From Oscillospiraceae bacterium (GTDB lineage: Bacteria > Bacillota > Clostridia > Oscillospirales > Oscillospiraceae): 64,000 nt of DNA. A program made the translations under genes and the position numbers. The notes under the pieces are model-generated. The model did not search any database, was not told the DNA's origin, and worked only from the letters and a program-made list of their open reading frames with translations. Shown in pieces: positions 55,648 to 64,000 of the stretch (its first letter is position 1; each line of letters starts with the position of its first letter). The DNA is taken from contig JAAWSV010000005.1 in assembly GCA_022801715.1 (NCBI GenBank), positions 1-64,000 on the forward strand. Reading direction: 5' to 3'.

Positions 55648-56607
55648 CTATATAAATAGCTTCGCCATAGAGATCTCCTGATAGATCCGCTCGATGGCCT
55701 CGGCAAACATGGGCGCCACGGTGAGGTACTTGATCTTGTCGCTGAGCCCCTCGGCAATGGGGGGGATCGTGTCCAAAAACGCCAGCTCCGTGATCACGCT
55801 GTTGTTGATCCGCTCAATGGCCGGCCCGGAGAGGACCGCATGGGAGGCGCAGGCGTAGACCTTCGTGGCGCCGCCCACCTCCATGATGGCCTTGGCCGCG
55901 TTGCAGAGGCTCCCCGCCGTGTCCACCATGTCGTCGAAGATGATGCACTCCTTGCCGGCCACGTCGCCGATGACGTTCATCACCTCGCACTGGTTGGCCT
56001 TCTGCCGCCGCTTGTCGACAATGGCCAGGTTCATGTGCAGCTTCTGGGCAAAGGTCCGGGCCCGGGCCACGCTGCCCACGTCCGGGGAGACCACGATCAT
56101 ATCCTCGCACTTGCTGCCAAACTTCTTGGCGTAGTAGTCCACAAAGATGGGGTTGCCCAAGAGCACGTCCACAGGGACATCAAAAAAGCCCTGAATCTGG
56201 GAGGCGTGGAGATCCATGGTGAGCACCCGGTCCGCGCCGCTGGCCACCACCATGTTGGCCACCAGCTTGGCGCTGATGGGGTCGCGGCTCTTGGCCTTCC
56301 GGTCCTGCCGGGCATAGCCGAAGTAGGGGATCACCGCGGTGATCCGGCCGGCGCTGGCCCGCTTCATGGCGTCCACCATGATCAAAAGTTCCATCAGGTG
56401 GTCGTTCACCGGACTGCAGGTGGACTGGATGAGAAAGACGTCGCTGCCGCGGACCGTCTCGTAGATGGAGGCGAAGGTCTCCCCGTCGGAGAAGCGGCCC
56501 ACCTCGCTCTCGCCCAGCTTGATGCCGATGTACTTGCAGATCTCCGCAGCCAGTTTAGGGTTGGCGTTGCCGGAAAAAACCTTGATATCTTTACCTCTTG
56601 AAATCAT
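55648..56607 (-). CDS. prs: Ribose-phosphate pyrophosphokinase
   Basis: FSGNANPKLAAEICKYIGIKLGESEVGRFSDGE; GYARQDRKAKSRDPISAKLVA. Confidence 0.96.
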   Translation of the reverse strand: MISRGKDIKVFSGNANPKLAAEICKYIGIKLGESEVGRFSDGETFASIYETVRGSDVFLIQSTCSPVNDHLMELLIMVDAMKRASAGRITAVIPYFGYARQDRKAKSRDPISAKLVANMVVASGADRVLTMDLHASQIQGFFDVPVDVLLGNPIFVDYYAKKFGSKCEDMIVVSPDVGSVARARTFAQKLHMNLAIVDKRRQKANQCEVMNVIGDVAGKECIIFDDMVDTAGSLCNAAKAIMEVGGATKVYACASHAVLSGPAIERINNSVITELAFLDTIPPIAEGLSDKIKYLTVAPMFAEAIERIYQEISMAKLFI

Positions 56608-56739
56608 AAGACAATTTCCTCTTTCCTTTTATCCGTTGCCCCATACGGCGGCTTCTCTTCGCGCCAATACACACAGCCGCTGAACGCCGTTTAAGCGGTT
56701 TCCCCGCCCGCACAGCCTCCCCGGCCCTGCTGCAGGCGC

Positions 56740-57762
56740 TTACTTCTCCTTCATCTCCCGGTTGCGCTTGGCCCAGCCGTCCTTATTCTCCTGCCGGACG
56801 CGGCTGATGGCCAGCGCGTCCGCCGGCACGTCCCGGGTCACCGTGGTGCCCGCGGCGATATAGGCCCCGTCGTGTACCTCCACCGGCGGCACCAGGCTGG
56901 TGTGGCAGCCCACGAACACGCCGCTGCCGATGACCGTGCGGCTCTTCTTAAAGCCGTCGTAGTTGCACGTGACACTGCCGCAGCCGAAGTTCACATGGTC
57001 CCCCACGTCGGCGTCGCCGATGTAGCTCAGGTGGGGCAGTTTGGTCCCCTCGCCCAGGTGGCTGTTCTTCAGCTGGGTAAAGGCCCCGATCTTGCAGTTT
57101 TTCTCCACCACACAGCCCGGACGGATGTGGGCGTAGGGTCCCACCATGACGCCCTCCTTCAGCTCGCTCTCCGTCACCTGGGAGGAGTTCACCTGCACGT
57201 TGTCGCCGATGACGCAGGAGGTGATTACCGCATTGGGGCCGATCTCGCAGTCCCGGCCGATGACGGTTTCGCCCCGCAGGATGGTGTTGGGCAGAATGAT
57301 GGTGCCCTCGCCCACCTCCACACGGGGGTCGATGTAGGCGGTGTTGGGGTCCATCACCCGGACGCCCCGGCTCTGGAGCTGGGCGATCACCGAGTCGTGA
57401 CAGGCCACCTGGAGCTGGTTCAGCTCCGTCATGGAGTGGAAGGAGATCATCAGGTTCCCCAGGGGCATCACCGGCTCCTTGCTCTCCTCAATGCGCCATC
57501 CCTCGTCCATCAGCTCCTTGGCGTGGGTCCGCCAGTCGGCCTCGGTGCCCCGGCGGATGTCCGCGCCCTCCGGGAAGCAGCTCAAAATGGCCTCGGAGCA
57601 CTCGCCCACAAGGAAAAACCGCTGGACCCCACGCGCTGCCCATGCCCGGGTGCACCAGGTGAGCACCGGACAAAACATCACATTCTGAAGTATCAGCGGT
57701 TTTCCATGATAGTTCTCTTTCTCGTCAGTCGGCAAATAGATCGCCACACAGGTTCGATTCAT
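56740..57762 (-). CDS. GlmU-like left-handed beta-helix protein with short, atypical N-terminal domain
   Basis: VGPYAHIRPGCVVEKNCKIGAFTQLKNSHLGEGTKLPHLSYIGDADVG; N-terminus lacks LAAGxGTRM; start placed at 57762. Confidence 0.8.
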   Translation of the reverse strand: MNRTCVAIYLPTDEKENYHGKPLILQNVMFCPVLTWCTRAWAARGVQRFFLVGECSEAILSCFPEGADIRRGTEADWRTHAKELMDEGWRIEESKEPVMPLGNLMISFHSMTELNQLQVACHDSVIAQLQSRGVRVMDPNTAYIDPRVEVGEGTIILPNTILRGETVIGRDCEIGPNAVITSCVIGDNVQVNSSQVTESELKEGVMVGPYAHIRPGCVVEKNCKIGAFTQLKNSHLGEGTKLPHLSYIGDADVGDHVNFGCGSVTCNYDGFKKSRTVIGSGVFVGCHTSLVPPVEVHDGAYIAAGTTVTRDVPADALAISRVRQENKDGWAKRNREMKEK

Positions 57763-58116
57763 GGTCAAGCCCCTTTCGTCCTCGTTTTTTCCATCTGTCG
57801 CGCTGTCGCTTTTTGCGGTTGCCACTATTATATACATCACAAAGCGCAAATACAAGGGGGCTGGCCCCTATTTTTCGGGAATTTCGCCCCCCTGCCTCCA
57901 CTTTCCACCTTCTTCGGGAAAGATATGACGATTCGTACAAGAATTTTGACCTTGAGCGGCAAGCCGCCCCCCAAGGGACTCCTAAGCGCTTTCATGAGGT
58001 CAATCCCCAATTTTTTGTCGGCATTTTCCACTTTTTCTATTGAAATTCTCGTTCTTTTATATTACAATAGGGGGCGATTTCCAGTCAGCGCGGTCGGAGA
58101 AGGGGGGAGCACCCAC

Positions 58117-58614
58117 ATGCTGCACATTGTCTTGGTGGAGCCGGAGATTCCGCAGAACTGCGGCAACATCGCCCGCACCTGCGCCGCCACCGGCAGCACC
58201 CTGCACCTGATCCGCCCCCTTGGCTTCGACATCTCCGACCGGGCGGTAAAGCGGGCCGGCTTGGATTACTGGCACCTGGTGGACGTGCGGGACTACGAGG
58301 ACCTCCCGGACTTCTTCCGGCAAAACCCCGCGGCGGCGGAGAACCTGTGGCTTGCCACCACCAAGGCCCCCCGCCCCTACTGCGAGGCCCGTTTCACCGA
58401 CGGCTGCTACCTGCTCTTCGGCAAGGAGACGGCGGGCCTGCCCTTGGCCCTGCGGGAGCAATACCGCGACCGCTGCCTCCGCCTCCCCATGCGCGGGGAG
58501 GCCCGCAGCCTGAACCTGAGCAACAGCGTAGCCGTCATAGCCTACGAGGCCCTCCGCCAGCAAAACTTCCCCGGCCTGACCGGCAGAGGAGAGATGGCGG
58601 AGAGCAGGGAATGA
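58117..58614 (+). CDS. trmL: tRNA (cytidine(34)-2'-O)-methyltransferase
   Basis: MLHIVLVEPEIPQNCGNIARTCAATGSTLHLIRPLGF; start placed at 58117. Confidence 0.93.
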   Translation: MLHIVLVEPEIPQNCGNIARTCAATGSTLHLIRPLGFDISDRAVKRAGLDYWHLVDVRDYEDLPDFFRQNPAAAENLWLATTKAPRPYCEARFTDGCYLLFGKETAGLPLALREQYRDRCLRLPMRGEARSLNLSNSVAVIAYEALRQQNFPGLTGRGEMAESRE

Positions 58615-58707
58615 AGAACGAGGAAGTATCCCCGTTCCCCATTCCTGAGTTATCAACAGCCTTTAAGCCAACCAACTATCTTTCATATAAGGTTAGGAGG
58701 AAATGCC

Positions 58708-59976
58708 ATGAATTACAACAAGAAAACTGTGAAAGACGTGGATGTTAAGGGGAAGAAGGTCCTGCTCCGCTGTGACTTCAATGTTCCTCAGGATAAGGTC
58801 ACCGGTGCGATTACCGATGATAAGCGCATCCGCGCCGCCCTGCCCACCATCCAGTACCTGCTGGACAACGGCGCTTCGGTGATTGCCTGCTCCCATTTAG
58901 GTAAGCCGGAGGCCAGCTTTGACAAGTGGGTGAAGAAGCAGACCGAGAAGGGCAAGGACCCCGCCTCCCTCACGGAGGAGAAGTGGAAGAAGTCCCTGGA
59001 CGCCCTGCGCATGGAGCCCGTGGCGGAGCGTTTAAGCCAGCTGCTGGGCAGAGAGGTTATCCTGGCCGCCGATGTGGTGGGCCCCGACGCCAAGGCCAAG
59101 GCCGCCGCCCTCCAGCCCGGTCAGGTGATGCTCCTCCAGAACACCCGCTTTGAGAAGGGGGAGACCAAGAACGACCCCGACCTGGCCAAGGCCATGGCCG
59201 ACATGGCGGAGCTCTACGTGTCCGATGCCTTCGGCTCCGTCCACCGGGCCCACGCCTCCACTGCCGGCGTGGCCGCCTATCTCCCTGCCGTCAGCGGCTT
59301 TTTGATCGCCAAGGAGCTGGAGATCATGGGCGGCGCCCTGGCCAGCCCCAAGCGCCCCTTGGTGGCCATCTTGGGCGGCAGCAAGGTCTCCTCCAAGATC
59401 GGCGTGATCAATAACCTCCTGGACATTGCCGACACCATTATCATCGGCGGCGGCATGGCCTACACCTTTGCCAGGGCCCAGGGTGGCAGCGTGGGCAAGA
59501 GCCTTTTAGAGGCCGACTGGCTGGACTACTGCAATGACATGCTGAAAAAGGCGGCGGAGAAGGGCGTCAAGTTCCTCCTGCCTGTGGATAACCTCTGCGC
59601 CGCCGAGTTTTCCGCCGACGCCCAGCCGGTGCTCCACGGGGCCATGGACATCCCCGAGGACATGATGGGCATGGATATCGGCCCCAAGACCGTGGCCGCC
59701 TACACCGAGGCGGTCAAGGACGCGGGGACGGTGATCTGGAACGGCCCCATGGGCGTCTTTGAGTTCCCCGCCTTTGCCGAGGGCACCCGTGCGGTGGCCT
59801 CCGCCCTGGCGGAGACCGACGCCATCACCATCATCGGCGGCGGCGACAGCGCCGCGGCGGTGGCCCAGCTGGGCTACGCCGACAAGATGACCCACATCTC
59901 CACCGGCGGCGGCGCCTCCCTCGAATTCCTCGAGGGGAAGGAGCTGCCGGGTGTAGCTTGTCTGCTGGACGCCTGA
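58708..59976 (+). CDS. pgk: Phosphoglycerate kinase
   Basis: [32 protein letters not shown]. Confidence 0.96.
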   Translation: MNYNKKTVKDVDVKGKKVLLRCDFNVPQDKVTGAITDDKRIRAALPTIQYLLDNGASVIACSHLGKPEASFDKWVKKQTEKGKDPASLTEEKWKKSLDALRMEPVAERLSQLLGREVILAADVVGPDAKAKAAALQPGQVMLLQNTRFEKGETKNDPDLAKAMADMAELYVSDAFGSVHRAHASTAGVAAYLPAVSGFLIAKELEIMGGALASPKRPLVAILGGSKVSSKIGVINNLLDIADTIIIGGGMAYTFARAQGGSVGKSLLEADWLDYCNDMLKKAAEKGVKFLLPVDNLCAAEFSADAQPVLHGAMDIPEDMMGMDIGPKTVAAYTEAVKDAGTVIWNGPMGVFEFPAFAEGTRAVASALAETDAITIIGGGDSAAAVAQLGYADKMTHISTGGGASLEFLEGKELPGVACLLDA

Positions 59977-60276
59977 TGGCGTCCAGTTCAAGGGGGGACA
60001 GGTCCCCCCTTGAGATTCCCCCTCACCAGTGTGCGCACTGGTGTGCGCGCCCACGGCGCGCGGGTCGGGGTATTTTTCCGAAAAGCGCGGTTTCCGAAAA
60101 AATGATTTTAATTTATTTCGTTTGCGGAGCAAACGAAACCAACAGGGGGCTGCGCCCCCTTGGATACCCCCGGCCTGTGGGGCGGGGGCGGATTGGATAG
60201 TTTGCTGGGTTGCTCCGGCTGCTATAAATTGCGTTTGATACCATTATAATAACTAACAAACAGGAGAAGAATCGTC

Positions 60277-61050
60277 ATGAACCGTAGATATCGCAAGACC
60301 ATTATCGCCGGCAACTGGAAGATGAACAAGACCGCCACGGAGACAAAGAAGTTCGCGGAGGACCTGAAGGCCATCATGCCCAAGGCCAAGTGGTGCGACG
60401 TGGTGATCTGCTGCCCCTTCGTCAATATTCCTGCCGCCCTGCGCGCTTTTAAGGATCTGCGCATCGCCGTGGGCGCCGAGAACCTCTTCTATGAGCCCAG
60501 CGGCGCCTATACCGGTGAGGTCTCCGCCGATATGCTCAAGGACTTAGGGGTCAAGTACGTCATCATCGGCCACTCCGAGCGCCGCCAGTATTTCGGCGAG
60601 ACCGACGTCACCGTCAACAAGAAGGTCCACGCCGCCCTGGAGGCGGGCCTCCACCCCATCATCTGCGTGGGCGAGAGCCTGGAGCAGCGTGAGATGAACA
60701 TCACCATGGACCTGATCGCCCTTCAGGTGAAGTCCGCCTTCGCCGGCGTGCCCGCGGAGAAGGCCCGCAAGTGCGTGGTGGCCTACGAGCCCATCTGGGC
60801 CATCGGCACCGGCAAGACCGCCACCGCCGAGCAGGCCAACGAGGTCTGCAACGCCATCCGCGCCACCATCCGCCATCTCTACGGCGCCCGTGTGGCCCGC
60901 AGCGTCACCATCCAGTACGGCGGCTCCATGAACCCCAAGAACGCGGCGGAGCTGCTGGCCCAGCCCGATGTAGACGGCGGCCTCATCGGCGGCGCCGCCC
61001 TGAAGCCCGACCAGTTCGTGGAGATCATCAACGCCGCGAACCAGGAGTAA
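60277..61050 (+). CDS. tpiA: Triosephosphate isomerase
   Basis: [34 protein letters not shown]. Confidence 0.97.
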   Translation: MNRRYRKTIIAGNWKMNKTATETKKFAEDLKAIMPKAKWCDVVICCPFVNIPAALRAFKDLRIAVGAENLFYEPSGAYTGEVSADMLKDLGVKYVIIGHSERRQYFGETDVTVNKKVHAALEAGLHPIICVGESLEQREMNITMDLIALQVKSAFAGVPAEKARKCVVAYEPIWAIGTGKTATAEQANEVCNAIRATIRHLYGARVARSVTIQYGGSMNPKNAAELLAQPDVDGGLIGGAALKPDQFVEIINAANQE

Positions 61051-61067
61051 GCTCCGCCGAGGCGGGG

Positions 61068-61237
61068 CAGATAGGAGTTAGGAGGTAGGAGCTGGGGGGT
61101 TTTCCATAGAAACCTTCTGCTTCTGCCCCTGTACTCCCCCCTTGCTCCGTCCCGCCGGAATCATACAGTTAGGAAGAGGAGAACCGGAGGCTCCCGCTGG
61201 GAATCACTCCAAACTCCAAACGCCTAACTCCTATCTG
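61068..61237. repeat. 170-bp segment with 15-bp perfect terminal inverted repeats
   Basis: cagataggagttagg ... cctaactcctatctg between tpiA and gpmI. Confidence 0.65.
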
Positions 61238-61254
61238 AAAAGAGGGGGTTTCTT

Positions 61255-62763
61255 TTGAAAACGCCAACAACACTGATCATTATGGACGGCTACGGTCTGA
61301 CAGGGCCGGGGGCGGGGAACGCCGTGGTAAATGCCAGCACGCCGGTGCTGGATCAGCTCTTTGCCAACAATCCCCATACCACACTCTCCGCCAGCGGGCT
61401 GGACGTGGGCCTGCCCGACGGGCAGATGGGGAACAGCGAGGTGGGGCACACCAACATCGGCGGCGGCCGGGTGGTGTTCCAGGACCTGCCCCGGATCTCC
61501 CGCGCCATTGAGGACGGCAGCTTCTTTGAGAACGCCGCCTACGTCAGCGCCATGGACGCGTGCCTGAAAAACGACGCCGCCCTCCACCTCTTCGGCCTGC
61601 TCAGCGACGGCGGAGTCCACTCCCACAACACCCACCTCTGGGCCCTTCTGAAGATGGCCAAGATCCGCGGCCTCCGCCGCGTGTATATCCACGCCTTCCT
61701 GGACGGCCGGGACGTGTCCCCCACCAGCGGCAAGGACTTTGTGGCCGAGACCGTGGAGAAGTGCAGGGAGATCGGCGTGGGCAAAATCGCCACCGTGATG
61801 GGGCGGTACTACGCCATGGACCGTGACAAGAGATGGGACCGGGTGGAGCGGGCCTACGACGCCTTGGTCTACGGTACCGGGGTGATGAACAGCGACCCGG
61901 TGGACGCGGTGGCCCGGAGCTACAAGGCCGGCGTCACCGACGAGTTTGTGGAGCCGGTAGTCTGCGACAAGGACGGCATGGTCTCCGACAACGACAGCAT
62001 TATCTTCTTCAACTACCGGCCCGACCGGGCCCGTGAGATCACCCGCTGCTTCGTGGACCCGGAGTTTGACGGCTTCAACCGCCAGTTCTTCCCTCTGACC
62101 TATATCTGCACCACGGAGTACGACGCCTCTATGCCCAATGTACAGGTGGCCTTCCCCCGGCTGAAGGTAGCCAACGGCCTGGGCGAGTACCTGAGCAAGA
62201 TGGGTATGCGCCAGCTGCGCATCGCGGAGACGGAGAAGTACGCCCATGTGACCTTCTTCTTCAACGGCGGCGTGGAAACGGTGTACCCCGGGGAGGACCG
62301 GGTGCTGGTGAACTCCCCCAAGGTGGCCACCTACGATCTCCAGCCGGAGATGAGCGCCGTGGAGGTCACAGACCGCTGTGTGGAGCGCATCGAGTCCGGG
62401 GAGTACGACGTGATCATCCTGAACTTCGCCAACTGCGACATGGTGGGCCACACCGGCATCTATGACGCGGCGGTGAAGGCGGTGGAGACGGTGGACGTGT
62501 GCGTAGGCCGCGTGATCGAGGCCACCCGCGCCATGGGCGGCATCGCCATGGTCACCGCCGACCACGGCAACGCCGAGGAGATGGCAAAGCCCGACGGCTC
62601 CCCCATGACGGCCCACACCACCAATCTGGTGCCCTTCATCGTAGTGGGCGCGGCGGTAGAGCTCCAGCCGGGCCGCTTAGCGGACATCGCACCGACCCTG
62701 CTGGACCTGATGGGCTTAGAGTGCCCGCCAGAGATGGACGGCAAGAGCCTGATCAAAAAATAA
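61255..62763 (+). CDS. gpmI: 2,3-bisphosphoglycerate-independent phosphoglycerate mutase
   Basis: LIIMDGYGL; MGNSEVGHTNIGGGRVV; HGNAEEM. Confidence 0.97.
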   Translation: MKTPTTLIIMDGYGLTGPGAGNAVVNASTPVLDQLFANNPHTTLSASGLDVGLPDGQMGNSEVGHTNIGGGRVVFQDLPRISRAIEDGSFFENAAYVSAMDACLKNDAALHLFGLLSDGGVHSHNTHLWALLKMAKIRGLRRVYIHAFLDGRDVSPTSGKDFVAETVEKCREIGVGKIATVMGRYYAMDRDKRWDRVERAYDALVYGTGVMNSDPVDAVARSYKAGVTDEFVEPVVCDKDGMVSDNDSIIFFNYRPDRAREITRCFVDPEFDGFNRQFFPLTYICTTEYDASMPNVQVAFPRLKVANGLGEYLSKMGMRQLRIAETEKYAHVTFFFNGGVETVYPGEDRVLVNSPKVATYDLQPEMSAVEVTDRCVERIESGEYDVIILNFANCDMVGHTGIYDAAVKAVETVDVCVGRVIEATRAMGGIAMVTADHGNAEEMAKPDGSPMTAHTTNLVPFIVVGAAVELQPGRLADIAPTLLDLMGLECPPEMDGKSLIKK

Positions 62764-62773
62764 AAGAGTAGGG

Positions 62774-62800
62774 AGAGGCTTCGCCTCTCCCCGCTTTTTT
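62774..62800 (+). terminator. Terminator of gpmI
   Basis: gggagaggc-ttc-gcctctcccc-GCTTTTTTA. Confidence 0.8.
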
Positions 62801-62830
62801 ATACACCAGAGGATGTATCTCCGTTCCCCC

Positions 62831-63322
62831 CTACACCCTCTTCTGCCGCAAATTCCCCGCATAAGCCCCATCGTCACAGGTCCCCGCAAACACATACCCC
62901 TGCGCCTCATAATAGCGATTCAGCGGCCCATTATCCACCGCGCAGTCCAGGCGCATATACACCTTCCCCCGCCGCCGCGCCAGCTCCTCACACCGCCGCA
63001 GCATCTCCCGCCCCGCGCCGGGCGCGGCCAGATCGGTGGCCAGATGGTGCATGTAGAAGGCCGGCGGCGTGCAGTCCGGCCACCGGGGATCACTCTCATA
63101 GAGGGCGGCCCCCGCCGCTAAAATCCCGTCGCTCTCCCGGCGGAGGATGTAGAACTCCCCCCGCCTTGTCAGCGCCTCATAGTGGGCCTCCGGGTATACC
63201 TCCCAGTAGTCGGTGGTGTTCCACTGCTGGATTCCCCTCTCATCCATCCAGGCGATCCGGGCGCTAATCAGCTCATAGAACCGTGGCAGGTCGGCAAGCG
63301 TGCCTTGGGCGAAGGTGTACAT
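62831..63322 (-). CDS. GNAT acetyltransferase
   Basis: FYMHHLATDLAAPGAGREMLRRCEELARRRGKVYMRLDC; start placed at 63322. Confidence 0.8.
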   Translation of the reverse strand: MYTFAQGTLADLPRFYELISARIAWMDERGIQQWNTTDYWEVYPEAHYEALTRRGEFYILRRESDGILAAGAALYESDPRWPDCTPPAFYMHHLATDLAAPGAGREMLRRCEELARRRGKVYMRLDCAVDNGPLNRYYEAQGYVFAGTCDDGAYAGNLRQKRV

Positions 63323-63489
63323 GGACAATTTCCTCCTGCGTATCCATACTTTGTTCCCATTGTAGCACACCGGCCGCCGCCGGGGCAAGCCCCTTTCCGC
63401 CGCCGCCCGGCCCTGCCGGAAAAAATCGGCCTTTACGGATGGGGATTTTTCATGTAGAATAGGGGGGAAACAAAGGGAAGGAGCGGCCT

Positions 63490-64000
63490 ATGCGTATCCA
63501 CCTCTCGGAAGAAGAGAATATTGTCCTCTCCGCCGCCGCGGTGCGGCGGCTTGTGGCCTCGGGCAGCTCCGACGCCGCCATGCTCTACCTGACGCTGCTC
63601 CTCCACCACGGCAGTCTCTCCCCGGAGAAGCTCAGCGGGGAGCTGCGCTGGTCTGAGGAGAGACTGCGCCAGGCGGAGAGCGCCCTCCTCGCCAGCGGCC
63701 TGGTGAACAGCCGCCGCCCGGCGGTGCCGGAGAGCGGAGGGGAGGAGCGGCCGGACTACACCCGGGAGGACGTGGGCCGCCAGCTGGAGAGCGACCAGCG
63801 CTTCGCCCAGCTTACCGGCAACGTGGAGCAGCTTTTAGGGAAGAAGCTCTCCACGCCGGATCTGAACATCCTGCTGGGCCTCTACGACTATATCGGCCTC
63901 CCCTGTGACGTGATCTTTCTGCTGGTGAGCCACTGTACCCAGCGTCTTCAGGAGCGGTACGGGGAGGGCCGCCGCCCCACCCTGCGCCAGATCGAGCAGG
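63490..64000 (+). CDS. DnaD-domain protein, 5' part; runs off window (not in the ORF track)
   Basis: Open frame from ATG 63490: MRIHLSEEENIVLSAAAVRRLVASGSSDAAMLYLTLLLHHG... KLSTPDLNILLGLYDYIGLPCDVIFLLVSHC. Confidence 0.75.
   Translation, partial: MRIHLSEEENIVLSAAAVRRLVASGSSDAAMLYLTLLLHHGSLSPEKLSGELRWSEERLRQAESALLASGLVNSRRPAVPESGGEERPDYTREDVGRQLESDQRFAQLTGNVEQLLGKKLSTPDLNILLGLYDYIGLPCDVIFLLVSHCTQRLQERYGEGRRPTLRQIEQ

Noticed and set aside
1-64000. CRISPR arrays, rRNA operons, prophage or IS transposases
   Set aside because: Looked for and not seen: no regularly spaced direct repeats, no rRNA sequence, no transposase or phage structural ORFs.

Overview
This 64 kb GC-rich window looks like chromosome from an anaerobic Firmicute, probably an Oscillospiraceae-type Clostridium relative (inferred from gene content). 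Most of it is housekeeping and amino-acid metabolism. (1) 0.5-10.4 kb: a complete methylaspartate-type glutamate fermentation cluster (mal, glmE, glmL, glmS, a GntR regulator, a two-subunit Fe-S hydratase, citramalate/citrate-lyase-like alpha/beta/gamma). It is followed by an OadB-type Na+-pump subunit preceded by a yybP-ykoY-type (Mn2+) riboswitch. (2) 12-21 kb: nucleoside phosphorylase, broken SMI1/KNR4 gene, M23 peptidase, HPF, prfB, mreB, comF, an XRE regulator, a Hol-Tox-like type I toxin locus with convergent promoters, tRNA-Glu and tRNA-Met, rpsF-ssb-rpsR. (3) 22-25 kb: a cobalamin riboswitch with no obvious CDS, then metY-metA preceded by a Met-rich leader ORF and a terminator. (4) 25-30 kb: membrane proteins and three tandem paralogous SH3-like secreted proteins. 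(5) 30-42 kb: ilvE, omega-amidase-like hydrolase, phosphorylase, a 2-oxoacid:ferredoxin oxidoreductase, and two paralogous HTH-cupin-acyl-CoA-synthetase fusions, each behind a T-box leader. (6) 43-64 kb: rpe, recR, ECF sigma/anti-sigma, Crp-like regulator, thioredoxin/ferredoxin genes, a kinase/aldolase/aminotransferase operon, pth, prs, a GlmU-like protein, trmL, pgk, tpiA, gpmI, dnaD-like. Several dispersed intergenic repeat families with compensatory stem changes run through the window. All calls are from reading the sequence and the translated ORFs; no database search was run.
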